From positions 1 to 64,000 of the forward strand of contig CAJWNQ010000005.1 in assembly GCA_913043905.1 (NCBI GenBank): a stretch of 64,000 bases of DNA, read 5' to 3'. The notes beneath the pieces are model-generated. The model saw only the letters and a program-made list of their open reading frames with translations. It did no database searches and was not told the origin of the DNA. Below, in pieces: positions 49,092 to 58,435 of this stretch (positions are counted from its first letter, which is position 1; every line of letters begins with the position of its first letter). The DNA comes from an uncultured Paracoccaceae bacterium (lineage in GTDB: Bacteria; Pseudomonadota; Alphaproteobacteria; Rhodobacterales; Rhodobacteraceae). The position numbers were made by a program, and so were the translations under genes.

Positions 49092-50402
49092 ATGATATCC
49101 CGATATTCCCGTCCTGAAATGGTAGCTATATGGTCACCAGAAACTAAATTCAGAATATGGTATGAAATTGAGGCACACGCCTGTGATGCTCAAGCTAAGA
49201 TTGGTGTCATTCCTAAAGCTTCCGCAACAGCAGTATGGAAAGCAAAAGATGTTGAGTTTAATGTTGCTCGTATCGATGAAATCGAAGCCGTTACAAAACA
49301 TGATGTAATAGCATTTTTAACACACTTATCTGAAATAATTGGTAGTGAAGAAGCACGCTTTGTACATCAAGGCATGACTTCATCAGATGTTTTAGATACT
49401 TGTTTCAACGTTCAGTTAGTTCGCGCATCAGATTTATTAATAAAAAGTACAGATAATTTATTAGCCGCATTAAAACGTCGTGCAATAGAGCATAAACATA
49501 CTATTCGAATTGGGCGTTCACATGGAATACATGCTGAACCTACTACTATGGGTCTTACATTTGCCCGCTTTTATGCAGAAATGGATCGTAACCTTGATCG
49601 TTTGAAAACAGCACGCATGGAAATAGCTACTGGAGCTATTTCTGGCGCTGTTGGTACATTTGCAAACATTGATCCGTCAATTGAGGAACATGTATGTAAG
49701 AAAATGGGTTTGGAAATTGAACCTATATCAACACAGATCATTCCAAGAGATAGACATGCAGCATTTTTCGCAGCATTAGGTGTTGTAGCTTCAAGCATAG
49801 AAAATATTTCAATTGAAATACGCCATATGCAACGTACAGAAGTATTAGAGGCTGAAGAGTTTTTCTCAAAAGGGCAAAAAGGTTCTTCAGCAATGCCACA
49901 CAAACGAAACCCTGTTCTTACTGAAAACCTTACGGGCCTTTCTCGTTTGGTTCGTATGTGTGTAGTTCCTGCAATGGAAAACGTTGCACTGTGGCATGAA
50001 AGAGACATATCACATAGTTCAGTTGAAAGAAACATTGGTCCAGATGCAACTATTACATTAGATTTTGCATTGGCACGCATGACAATGGTCATCGATAAAC
50101 TAGTTATATATCCAGAAAACATGATCTCTAATATGAATAAGTTTCGTGGATTGGTACACTCACAACGTGTTCTACTTGCATTAACACAAAAGGGTTGTTC
50201 GCGTGAGGACAGTTATTCAATGGTTCAACGAAATGCTATGCGTGTTTGGGAAGAAGGAGCCGATTTCATGACTGAATTGAAAAATGATAAAGAAGTTATG
50301 GCTGTGATGTCCATAGACGAAATCGAAGACAAATTCGATCTTGAATATCACACAAAACACGTTGATACAATTTTTGCTCGTGTATTTGGCACCACGACCT
50401 AA
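49092..50402 (+). CDS. purB: Adenylosuccinate lyase
   Basis: PurB acts twice in purine synthesis, releasing fumarate from SAICAR and from adenylosuccinate. 436 residues of the fumarase/aspartase superfamily: the N-terminal RYSRPEM, the THDVIAF-type helix (VTKHDVIAFLTHLSE), HQGMTSSDVLDTC, GRSHGIHAEPTT and the superfamily signature SSAMPHKRNP. It precedes purC-purS-purQ, but a 135-bp spacer suggests a separate promoter for those. Confidence 0.98.
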   Translation: MISRYSRPEMVAIWSPETKFRIWYEIEAHACDAQAKIGVIPKASATAVWKAKDVEFNVARIDEIEAVTKHDVIAFLTHLSEIIGSEEARFVHQGMTSSDVLDTCFNVQLVRASDLLIKSTDNLLAALKRRAIEHKHTIRIGRSHGIHAEPTTMGLTFARFYAEMDRNLDRLKTARMEIATGAISGAVGTFANIDPSIEEHVCKKMGLEIEPISTQIIPRDRHAAFFAALGVVASSIENISIEIRHMQRTEVLEAEEFFSKGQKGSSAMPHKRNPVLTENLTGLSRLVRMCVVPAMENVALWHERDISHSSVERNIGPDATITLDFALARMTMVIDKLVIYPENMISNMNKFRGLVHSQRVLLALTQKGCSREDSYSMVQRNAMRVWEEGADFMTELKNDKEVMAVMSIDEIEDKFDLEYHTKHVDTIFARVFGTTT

Positions 50403-50537
50403 ATATAAGTATTAAAAACAGATATTTATTAATTTTTTTATTAGCAAACAATATGCAAGAGTTCTTGTCCCATTGTTTACAATTATTTATATAAGAGAAA
50501 CAAAGCTAATAGATTCCCATAAGATCGGAGGCCATAA

Positions 50538-51296
50538 ATGGCACGCGGCAAAAAAATCTACGAAGGCAAGGCTAAAACTTTATACGAAGGACCAGAACCT
50601 GGCACAATTATTCAATACTTTAAAGATGATGCAACTGCCTTCAATGCCGTCAAAAAGGATACAATTGAGGGTAAGGGGGTATTAAATAATTTATTATGCG
50701 AACACATTATGGTTGGTCTTGGCAATATAGGATTACCTACACATTTTATTAGACGTTTAAATATGAGAGAACAACTTGTCCACAAATTAGAAATTGTTCC
50801 ATTAGAGATTATAGTTAGAAACGTGGCAGCAGGTTCTTTTTCTAAAATGTTTAATATTGAGGAAGGTACAGTTTTACCCCGAACAATAGTTGAATTTTGC
50901 TTAAAAGATGATGCATTAGGTGACCCTCTTGTTGCAGAAGAACACATTTTAGCTATGAATTGGGCAACTTCACATGAAATTGATGACATGCGCGAGATCG
51001 CACTACGTGTTAATGATTTTTTAGCAGGTCTAATGTATGGAATTGGCATAAAGTTAATTGACTTCAAAATAGAAGTTGGCCGACAATATCAAGATGATAT
51101 GCAAAGATTAATATTAGCTGACGAAATCAGTCCCGATAGCTGCAGATTATGGGACATGGAAACAAATCAAAAATTAGATAAAGATGTATTTAGACGCGAT
51201 TTGGGCAGTTTAACAGATGCATATTCAGAAGTAGCGCGTAGGTTAGGAATTTTACCTAAAAATGGTGGGTCTACTGGCCCTAAATTAGTGGAGTAA
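50538..51296 (+). CDS. purC: SAICAR synthetase
   Basis: PurC ligates aspartate to CAIR with ATP in purine synthesis. 252 residues: [14 protein letters not shown] at the start, the DDATAFNA segment, VRNVAAGS and SPDSCRLWD near the active site. A strong CGGAGG ribosome site precedes the ATG. It is followed by purS (4-bp gap) and purQ, the classic alphaproteobacterial order purC-purS-purQ; purL is not visible. Confidence 0.98.
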   Translation: MARGKKIYEGKAKTLYEGPEPGTIIQYFKDDATAFNAVKKDTIEGKGVLNNLLCEHIMVGLGNIGLPTHFIRRLNMREQLVHKLEIVPLEIIVRNVAAGSFSKMFNIEEGTVLPRTIVEFCLKDDALGDPLVAEEHILAMNWATSHEIDDMREIALRVNDFLAGLMYGIGIKLIDFKIEVGRQYQDDMQRLILADEISPDSCRLWDMETNQKLDKDVFRRDLGSLTDAYSEVARRLGILPKNGGSTGPKLVE

Positions 51297-51300
51297 TCAA

Positions 51301-51540
51301 ATGAAAGTACGAGTGCATATAACGTTGAAGCCTGGCGTTTTGGATCCACAAGGTGCGGCAGTGCGCCGCTCTCTGGATTCCCTAGGTTTTGATGGTATTG
51401 AAAAAGTGCGCCAAGGAAAAGTCATTGAATTAGACTTAAAAGAAGCTGATGTTCTTAAAGCAACAGCTCAAGTTGAAAAAATGTGTGAGAAACTGCTTGC
51501 GAATACAGTCATCGAAAATTATTTGGTGGAAATTTTATAA
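51301..51540 (+). CDS. purS: FGAM synthetase subunit PurS
   Basis: A 79-residue dimeric subunit that helps assemble PurL and PurQ into formylglycinamidine ribonucleotide synthetase. Marks: [39 protein letters not shown]. It lies between purC and purQ, and its stop overlaps the purQ start by one base. Its presence implies the small, multi-subunit form of PurL elsewhere in the genome. Confidence 0.97.
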   Translation: MKVRVHITLKPGVLDPQGAAVRRSLDSLGFDGIEKVRQGKVIELDLKEADVLKATAQVEKMCEKLLANTVIENYLVEIL

Positions 51541-52217
51541 TGCGCGCTGCAGTCATTCAGTTCCCAGGCTCTAACTGTGATCGCGATATGGCTGTCGCGT
51601 TAGACAAAGTTTCAGATAATAATAAACAAACCCAAATGATTTGGCATAAAGAAAGTGGCTTACCGCATGGTTTAGACATTATTGCTATTCCTGGAGGATT
51701 TTCCTTTGGAGATTATCTAAGATGTGGAGCTATTGCAGCTCGCTCACCAATTATGAATGCAGTTGTGGATTTTGCAAAAAAAGGCGGATATGTGCTTGGA
51801 GTATGTAATGGGTTTCAGGTTTTAACCGAAAGTGGATTGCTTCCAGGAGCATTAATGAGAAATTCAGATCTAAAATTTATATGTAAAAACATAAAGTTAC
51901 GAGTTGAAACAACCTCTAGCTACTTCACATCAGCATATACAAATGGCGAAATAATTAATGTACCAATCGCCCATCATGATGGTAATTACAATGCAGATCA
52001 AAAAACATTAGATATCTTAAACAATGATGATCGAATAGCATTTCGCTATATAAATAATCCAAATGGTTCAATGGATGATATTGCAGGTATATTATCAGAA
52101 AACCGTCGTGTTCTAGGTATGATGCCCCACCCTGAAAGATTAAACGACCCACTGTTAGGTGGTATAGATGGTAACAGACTTTTTGAAAGTATAACAACTT
52201 CATTATTTTCTGCATAA
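51540..52217 (+). CDS. purQ: FGAM synthetase glutaminase subunit PurQ
   Basis: PurQ frees ammonia from glutamine for PurL. 225 residues of the class I glutamine amidotransferase fold: the nucleophile cysteine in [27 protein letters not shown] near the start, and the His/Glu of the triad in GMMPHPER. Starts on the last base of purS. Confidence 0.98.
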   Translation: MRAAVIQFPGSNCDRDMAVALDKVSDNNKQTQMIWHKESGLPHGLDIIAIPGGFSFGDYLRCGAIAARSPIMNAVVDFAKKGGYVLGVCNGFQVLTESGLLPGALMRNSDLKFICKNIKLRVETTSSYFTSAYTNGEIINVPIAHHDGNYNADQKTLDILNNDDRIAFRYINNPNGSMDDIAGILSENRRVLGMMPHPERLNDPLLGGIDGNRLFESITTSLFSA

Positions 52218-52289
52218 TAATTACTGATACTAATTAGAAAGTTTTTATATTCTATAGACCTATGAAGCCAAGCACTTTAAGTTCAAGAT

Positions 52290-54035
52290 ATGATTACTAG
52301 AATTTCAACTGAATTACCTCGTCGATGGTCAAATCTTGTTGTAAGATTAGGAATACTGCTACTGGTAATTTCAGTGATAACAATTATTTTGTTATCTAAC
52401 CTTTATCTAACACAAAATTATAGCCAACAAAAACGAACTGAGGCTGAACGTGAACTTTCATTATATTCAGGACGACTAATTTCAGAATTACAACGTATAT
52501 CAGTTGTGCCTTTATTACTTTCTCGAGATACAGGGTTAATTTCTGATATAAATTCTAAAGATTATCAACTTACCAGCCAACGTTTAATATCTTTTTCAGA
52601 TGAAATTCGCGTTAATTCGATAACTCTTTTAGAACGCTATGGTAGAATCGTAGCTTCATCTGATCGTGCTGACTTAGGTAGAAACCTGCGTGGTCAAAAT
52701 TTCTTTTTTAATGCTATTAGACAAACTGGAACAGTTTTCACAATTTCAGACAATGAAAAAGGTAGGCGTAGTTTTTTCTACTCTAGGAAACTAGAATTTC
52801 AAGGTAAGATAATTGGGGTAATTGTTGTCGAGGTAGGCTTAGATAACTTATTTACCACATGGTCTGCTAATGATGCCACAATTATGGTAACCAATTCAGA
52901 AGGTATAGTTGTTCTATCCACTGAACAAGGATTTCTGAACCAATCACTTGAAACTGCATTGATATCTCAGCCTACATTGACCGTTTTAGAACGGGCCTTG
53001 CGTGCAACTAGTGATTGGAACGGTGCAGAGGTTGATGCATATATTGAAGATCAAGCACTTTACCGGCTAGATACAGCTATACCATTTCAAGGTTGGCGAC
53101 TTACATATTTGGCTCCCTTCCAATCTGTTCGTGAAAAAGTAAATGGAGTATTGGCATTAGGTATTACTGCACTAGCACTACTATTGGCATTGTGCTTCTA
53201 TTTTCTCTCACGTCGCGCGACACGTCAGTCATTTTTGTTTAAAGCAGAAAGTGAAGAACTTCGTGCTCTAAACGACCGTCTATCAACAGAGATAACACAA
53301 CGTGAACGAGCAGAACGTAATTTGGAAGTAGCTGAAGCATCTCTAGAACAATCCTCAAAACTTGCAGCATTAGGCGAGATGTCTGCCGCAGTAAGTCACG
53401 AATTAAATCAACCTTTGGCAGCAATGCGTACATACTTAGCAGGAGCAAAGTTGTTACTCAGCCGAAAACGTCCAGATGAAGCATTATCAAGCTTTCAGCG
53501 CATCGATGATCTAATTGGTAGGATGGGAACCATTACACAACAATTAAAATCTTATTCCAGAAAAGGAAGTGATGATTTAATTCCAGTTGATTTCAAAAGT
53601 TCGGTAAATGCATCAATATCAATGATGGCACCTCAGCTTGGACAACAAGCAGTGGAAATAAGTAAGTCTTTGCCTGATGGACCAGTAATGGTTATGGCAG
53701 ATCCAGTTCGTTTGGAACAAGTTATTGTAAATCTACTAAGAAATGCCTTAGACGCAATGAAAGGTCAATCAGAACGATATTTACAAATATCTCTAACTGC
53801 TGGCGAGATGGCTACATTAACAATTCAAGATAATGGTCCAGGTATTGAAAATTTAGATGAGATGTTTGAGCCATTTTTTACAACAAAAAAACCTGGTGAG
53901 GGTGTAGGATTAGGTTTAGCTATTAGTTCTTCAATAGCAAAGGATCTCGATGGGCGGTTATTCGCTCGAAACGTACCGCCTAGAGGTGCTGTCTTTGAAT
54001 TCCAGCTACCACAGCTAGAACAAAAAGAGAATTAA
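52290..54035 (+). CDS. dctB: Sensor histidine kinase, DctB-like
   Basis: A 581-residue membrane sensor kinase. One hydrophobic segment at about 20-42, a periplasmic double-Cache-type sensor domain (about 43-285), a second membrane segment (about 290-312), a coiled coil, then the HisKA box SHELNQPLAAM with His370 as phosphorylation site, N-box NLLRNALDAM, G1 DNGPGI and G2 GEGVGLGLAIS. This architecture and H-box are those of DctB, the C4-dicarboxylate sensor. It pairs with dctD 17 bp downstream. No C4-dicarboxylate transporter lies in the window, so the ligand is inferred from family only. Confidence 0.88.
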   Translation: MITRISTELPRRWSNLVVRLGILLLVISVITIILLSNLYLTQNYSQQKRTEAERELSLYSGRLISELQRISVVPLLLSRDTGLISDINSKDYQLTSQRLISFSDEIRVNSITLLERYGRIVASSDRADLGRNLRGQNFFFNAIRQTGTVFTISDNEKGRRSFFYSRKLEFQGKIIGVIVVEVGLDNLFTTWSANDATIMVTNSEGIVVLSTEQGFLNQSLETALISQPTLTVLERALRATSDWNGAEVDAYIEDQALYRLDTAIPFQGWRLTYLAPFQSVREKVNGVLALGITALALLLALCFYFLSRRATRQSFLFKAESEELRALNDRLSTEITQRERAERNLEVAEASLEQSSKLAALGEMSAAVSHELNQPLAAMRTYLAGAKLLLSRKRPDEALSSFQRIDDLIGRMGTITQQLKSYSRKGSDDLIPVDFKSSVNASISMMAPQLGQQAVEISKSLPDGPVMVMADPVRLEQVIVNLLRNALDAMKGQSERYLQISLTAGEMATLTIQDNGPGIENLDEMFEPFFTTKKPGEGVGLGLAISSSIAKDLDGRLFARNVPPRGAVFEFQLPQLEQKEN

Positions 54036-54052
54036 GTGGTGGAGTAGCCTAA

Positions 54053-55396
54053 ATGGCAGACCAAATAACAATTACAATAGTAGATGACGAACAGGATATG
54101 CGAGAAAGTATTTCGCAATGGCTAAGTCTTTCAGGCTATAAGACAAAAACATATTCTAGTGCAGATTTAGCACTGAAAGATATAGATAGTGATTATCCAG
54201 GTATAATTATATCAGACATTAAGATGCCAGGAACCGATGGAATATCATTCCTTAAAAAATTACAAAAAATTGATAGTGCACTTCCAGTTATTTTGATCAC
54301 GGGTCATGGTGATGTCGCAATGGCTGTAGAATCTATGCGAATAGGTGCATATGATTTCTTAGAAAAACCTTTTAACCCTGAAAGAATGGCAGAATTAGCA
54401 AAGCGTGCCGTTCATACACGATACCTAACATTAGAAAATCGTGCATTACGGCGTGAATTATCTGATGGGACAGTCTTATTGCGTAAACTAATGGGAACCT
54501 CTTCAGTAATGGCACGCTTAAGGGAAGATATACTTGATCTAGCTCAAGCAGATGGTCACGTATTAATCTCTGGAGAAACTGGTACAGGAAAAAGTTTGAT
54601 AGCACATGCCTTACACGCATGTGGGCCTCGGCAGGGTAAGAAATTTATAACAGTTAACTGTGCAGCATATACAGAAGATGAACTAGCACGCCGTTTGTTT
54701 GGCGACGATGGTAACGTGTCTGCATTTATAGATGCCTCATTAGAAGGTACTTTATGCTTAGAAGATGTTGAAAGCATTCCCGCATCTGTACAAGCTCGAC
54801 TTTTAGCATTAATTACAAAATTTGATCTGGGTAAAGAAGGATCAAAACTTCGAATAATCGCAATTTCTAACGAAACTGGCAACACAGATCAAACACTTGA
54901 AGAAACTTTACGTCAAGATTTGTATTATCGGCTTGCAGCAATGCAAATAGCTCCACCTCCACTAAAGGCACGTGGTGAAGATATATTACTTTTATTTAAT
55001 AGATATCTTGAAAATTTTGCGGACGAATACGGCTGCGAAAAACCAGAAGTTGCAGCAGAAGATGCTGCCCAATTACTACAAGCAAATTGGATGGGAAATA
55101 TCCGTCAATTAATTAACCTTGCTGAAAGAACTGTATTACAAAGCCGCCGTGGAAATTATTCAATTGCTAAAATGCTACCATCGAATGACACTGATGATGA
55201 GCAGGCTAAAGATGATGCCGCATCAAAGCCACTCAAAGAGCATGTGGAAGCTTTCGAAAGAATGTTAATAGATAACACTATGCGCCGCCACAAAGGTTCA
55301 ATTCAGTCCGTTATGGCCGAACTTTCCCTGCCTAGAAGAACTTTAAATGAAAAGATGGCAAAATACCGTCTTTCAAGATCCAATTATGTTGGCTAA
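54053..55396 (+). CDS. dctD: DctD-like AAA+ response regulator without recognisable GAFTGA
   Basis: A 447-residue response regulator: receiver domain (phosphoacceptor Asp55 in SDIKMPG, Lys105 in LEKPF), AAA+ domain with Walker A GETGTGKS (174-181), and a Fis-type helix-turn-helix at the C-terminus. The stretch where sigma-54 activators carry GAFTGA (217-227) reads GDDGNVSAFIDA, so the contact loop is missing or rewritten, and Walker B reads LCLEDVES rather than LFLDEIGE. RQDLYYRLA (R-finger region) is kept. It may therefore not act through sigma-54 in the usual way. Paired with the sensor kinase upstream. Confidence 0.87.
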   Translation: MADQITITIVDDEQDMRESISQWLSLSGYKTKTYSSADLALKDIDSDYPGIIISDIKMPGTDGISFLKKLQKIDSALPVILITGHGDVAMAVESMRIGAYDFLEKPFNPERMAELAKRAVHTRYLTLENRALRRELSDGTVLLRKLMGTSSVMARLREDILDLAQADGHVLISGETGTGKSLIAHALHACGPRQGKKFITVNCAAYTEDELARRLFGDDGNVSAFIDASLEGTLCLEDVESIPASVQARLLALITKFDLGKEGSKLRIIAISNETGNTDQTLEETLRQDLYYRLAAMQIAPPPLKARGEDILLLFNRYLENFADEYGCEKPEVAAEDAAQLLQANWMGNIRQLINLAERTVLQSRRGNYSIAKMLPSNDTDDEQAKDDAASKPLKEHVEAFERMLIDNTMRRHKGSIQSVMAELSLPRRTLNEKMAKYRLSRSNYVG

Positions 55397-55398
55397 TT

Positions 55399-56034
55399 TT
55401 AAATCTTAGAAAGTGCCGTTTCTAAATCACCATATCCGGTATATCGGCGCTCTAAAGGTAAACCCATTCGTTCTGATATTTCTCTAGCTTTAGCGTCTAA
55501 TTCTGAATCATTTATTTGAGCCTGATAAACTAACTTCGTATAATTCCCAAAATACATATCAAGAAGTTCAGGGTGCTTATCCAAACCCATCGGTTTCCAA
55601 ACAAATGAATCAAATTGTTTTACTAAAAAATCTGTTAAATAAAATGCCGTAATTTCATTCTCAGATAAATTAGAAAACTTATTATTCCCTTCAAAAAAAG
55701 AATAGCAATGTGGTCCTGCAATCATTTTAACATCCAGGTCTTTACACTTATTAGCTAATAATCCGCCCGTTCCACAATCTGCGTATGCGATGAATATTTC
55801 ATCATAATCATTACTATATTTGAAGACAGCGGCTTCAACCGCAATAGTAATCTTTTCTGGATAAAGATGATATTTTGCTGGTAAGCAAGTCAGTGCTATA
55901 TGCTTCCAATCATTTAATTCTATTAAAGCTAAAATTTCACGCGCAAGGGCTCCACAGGCTATTATTAAAACACGCTTATAATCGCAGTGAGGCAACACCA
56001 TCCCAAACTCGGTTATGTAATCATCTGAATGCAT
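55399..56034 (-). CDS. DUF1638 protein
   Basis: A 211-residue protein of the DUF1638 family. Notable residues: Cys27 in IIACGALAREI, Cys87 in YADCGTGGLL and His109-Cys110 in AGPHCYSFFEG, a pattern that could bind a metal. No signal peptide. It is 39 bp downstream of a corrinoid-binding protein gene and near a homocysteine methyltransferase gene; this neighbourhood recurs in roseobacters, and I recall mutant-fitness work in Phaeobacter linking a DUF1638 gene to methionine synthesis. The biochemical role is unknown. Its stop lies 2 bp from the convergent dctD stop. Confidence 0.8.
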   Translation of the reverse strand: MHSDDYITEFGMVLPHCDYKRVLIIACGALAREILALIELNDWKHIALTCLPAKYHLYPEKITIAVEAAVFKYSNDYDEIFIAYADCGTGGLLANKCKDLDVKMIAGPHCYSFFEGNNKFSNLSENEITAFYLTDFLVKQFDSFVWKPMGLDKHPELLDMYFGNYTKLVYQAQINDSELDAKAREISERMGLPLERRYTGYGDLETALSKI

Positions 56035-56073
56035 ATAGTGTGAACGGTTTGAATAAACAATAATACATGACTT

Positions 56074-56772
56074 TTATGCTACCATTTGATTATGCTTTTT
56101 AGCCATAAATTCTTTTGCAGTTTCAACAGCAACAGCTGCATCACGACAATAAGCATCAGCACCAATAGCTTTACTAAATTCCTCATTTAAGGGAGCTCCA
56201 CCTACCATAACAACATAATCATCACGCATACCTTTTTCAACCATGGTATCGATAACAACTTTCATATAAGGCATCGTTGTAGTTAATAAGGCAGACATTC
56301 CAAGAATATCATATTCGCCACTCTCAAGCTCTTGTAAGTAATTTTCTACAGGGTTGTTGATGCCCAGGTCTTTAACCTCAAAGCCAGCACCTTCCATCAT
56401 CATTGTTACTAGGTTTTTGCCAATATCATGAATGTCACCTTTAACAGTCCCTATCAACATATTTCCTAACCGTGGAGCGCCTGTCTCAGCCAACAAAGGT
56501 TTTAGAATAAACATTCCCCCCTTCATCGCATTTGCTGCAAGTAAAACTTCTGGCACAAATAATATTCCATCACGAAAATCAATGCCTACTATCCGCATGC
56601 CCTCAACTAAAGCTTTAGTTAGGATATCATATGGCATCCATCCACGGCCCAATAGAATATTAACACTCTCAGCAATTTCTTCTTTCATTCCATCATATAG
56701 ATCGTCATGCATCTGCAGTGTAAGCTCTTCATCACTTAAATCGGCTAAGATGATATCTTGTTCGTCTGACAT
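56074..56772 (-). CDS. Corrinoid (B12)-binding protein of a split methionine synthase
   Basis: A 232-residue cobalamin carrier with the helical cap domain (about 10-95) and the B12-binding Rossmann domain holding the base-off motif D113-I-H115-D-I-G118 and the later GMSALLTTTMPYM and VGGAPLNEEF segments. It resembles MtbC/MttC and the central part of MetH. Lying between a homocysteine methyltransferase and DUF1638, it most likely carries the methyl group for methionine synthesis. ATG 56772 is preferred to 56787, as homologues begin MSxEx. A one-carbon demethylation role is the alternative. Confidence 0.85.
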   Translation of the reverse strand: MSDEQDIILADLSDEELTLQMHDDLYDGMKEEIAESVNILLGRGWMPYDILTKALVEGMRIVGIDFRDGILFVPEVLLAANAMKGGMFILKPLLAETGAPRLGNMLIGTVKGDIHDIGKNLVTMMMEGAGFEVKDLGINNPVENYLQELESGEYDILGMSALLTTTMPYMKVVIDTMVEKGMRDDYVVMVGGAPLNEEFSKAIGADAYCRDAAVAVETAKEFMAKKHNQMVA

Positions 56773-56895
56773 GGGGTACACTTCCATATGATGGTTAAAT
56801 CTTCTTTACTTATATTTGATAATATTCTCTTTATTAGTCTCTACGATTTGCGACAAAACTAGCTCTCACACCGACGAAAGAGACCAAAACTGTGC

Positions 56896-57903
56896 CTATT
56901 TACGTTTACCTCGGCGAACCCGCTCTGGTCTTGCTTCATCACCAGTTCCGTCTGATTTTGACGAAAACTCACCTAAGGCCAGTGAAATCTGCTTTAAGGT
57001 TGGTTTTTCGCCACATGGGTTCCCATCTAAAGCTTTGCGCATTGCCTTTAAATGTGCTGGCATAGTGCCACAACATCCACCAATTATAGATGCTCCACAG
57101 GCACGTGCTAATAGTGCATAAGTAGCCATAACTTCTGGAGTGCCATCATAATGTATATGACCATCAACATATTTAGGTATTCCTGCATTGCCTTTCGCAA
57201 CAATTGGCCTATCTGAATTTTCAGAAAAACCAAGGACAGTTCGCAACAAATCCGAAGCGCCAACTCCACAATTTGCTCCAAATGCTAATGGCCCATATGC
57301 CATATCCTTCACCATATTAACCATATCTTTACTAGTTGTACCCATCATAGTTCGCCCAGCAGTATCAAAGCTCATAGTTCCAACCCAAGGTGCACCAACT
57401 TTGGAAATCCCTTCTGCGGCCGCATTATATTCTTCTGGGCTAGATATAGTTTCAACCCATAATACATCTGCTCCACCATCTATTAATCCTTGTGCAGTTA
57501 CTTGGAACATAGAAACAGCATCTCTGTGACTAAGCCAGCCAGCATCTCCCATAATCTCTCCAGTAGGACCTATAGAGCCTGCAACTAAAACCTGACGCTT
57601 TGACTTATCAGCAACTTCTCTGCCTAAAGTGGCTGCAGCTTTAGATAGTTCATAAGCCCTTGACGCTGAATTATGGAGTTTTAGGCGTGAAGAATTACTC
57701 CCAAATGAATTAGTTAGAAATAGATCGCTTCCAGCATCTACAGAACCTTGATAAATAGCTCGGATTTTTTCAGGTTCATCAATATTCCAAAATTCAGGAG
57801 GATCACCAGCTTGGAGGCCTAAATTAAACAAACTTGTACCGGTAGCACCATCTGCTAGGACAAAGCCCTTTTCAGCAATCATTTGTGATAATTTATCATT
57901 CAT
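56896..57903 (-). CDS. Homocysteine S-methyltransferase (MetH N-terminal-like / Bmt)
   Basis: A 335-residue zinc methyltransferase (COG0646). Zinc ligands Cys212 (GANCGVG) and Cys277-Cys278 (GGCCGT); LADGATGTSLFNLGL at the start. It moves a methyl group to homocysteine; the donor may be the corrinoid protein encoded 123 bp downstream (a split MetH) or glycine betaine. The tail after residue 300 is charged and basic. Homologues in Rhodobacteraceae are often annotated as betaine-homocysteine methyltransferase. No folate-binding MetH domain is nearby. Confidence 0.87.
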   Translation of the reverse strand: MNDKLSQMIAEKGFVLADGATGTSLFNLGLQAGDPPEFWNIDEPEKIRAIYQGSVDAGSDLFLTNSFGSNSSRLKLHNSASRAYELSKAAATLGREVADKSKRQVLVAGSIGPTGEIMGDAGWLSHRDAVSMFQVTAQGLIDGGADVLWVETISSPEEYNAAAEGISKVGAPWVGTMSFDTAGRTMMGTTSKDMVNMVKDMAYGPLAFGANCGVGASDLLRTVLGFSENSDRPIVAKGNAGIPKYVDGHIHYDGTPEVMATYALLARACGASIIGGCCGTMPAHLKAMRKALDGNPCGEKPTLKQISLALGEFSSKSDGTGDEARPERVRRGKRK

Positions 57904-57980
57904 TGATTTTTCCTCTCATTCACAATACTCGTTTGATGCAATAACAGCAATTCAAGTGATTGGAAAAATCTGCATAATGA

Positions 57981-58388
57981 TTATGAAGCTGCGGAAAGGT
58001 AGGACTCGATACGTTGTATCATTGAATTTAAGCCGTTTGATCTTTGTGCAGATAAATTAGCACCTAAACCTAATGTATTAAATACTTCTAAAGCTTTGAT
58101 TTCTTGTGCTTGTTTTATAGTATTACCGTTATAAAGAATTGAAAGAATAGCAACTAAACCACTCACTATAATTGCATCGGAAGCACCATCAAAATAAAAC
58201 TTTTCCTGTTTTATATAAGGTAGCAACCAAACTTGTGATGCACAGCCGTCAACTTTGACTGAGTCTGTTCGAAGCCCCTCCTCCAATGCTTTATATTCGC
58301 GACCTAATTCTATTACATAACGGTACTTATCTTCCCAATCATCAAGAAATTCAAATGTTTCAGAAACTTCAGAAAAAGTTGTAGACAT
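57981..58388 (-). CDS. sufE: SufE sulfur-acceptor protein
   Basis: SufE accepts persulfide from SufS and passes it to SufB. 135 residues, normal length; the acceptor Cys49 lies in VDGCASQVWL, and the GLVAILSILYNG and LGLGANLSAQRSNGL segments are typical. It is transcribed with rnd (47-bp gap) and lies about 44 kb from the suf operon, so its regulation may differ from that of sufS. Confidence 0.96.
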   Translation of the reverse strand: MSTTFSEVSETFEFLDDWEDKYRYVIELGREYKALEEGLRTDSVKVDGCASQVWLLPYIKQEKFYFDGASDAIIVSGLVAILSILYNGNTIKQAQEIKALEVFNTLGLGANLSAQRSNGLNSMIQRIESYLSAAS

Positions 58389-58435
58389 GACTTACCTTTA
58401 ATATTGTTATAATTATCTATTAAAAATAATTAAGA

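Noticed and set aside
49571-50122. 183-codon minus-strand frame inside purB
   Set aside because: Antisense to conserved adenylosuccinate lyase motifs; composition is that of a reversed coding strand.
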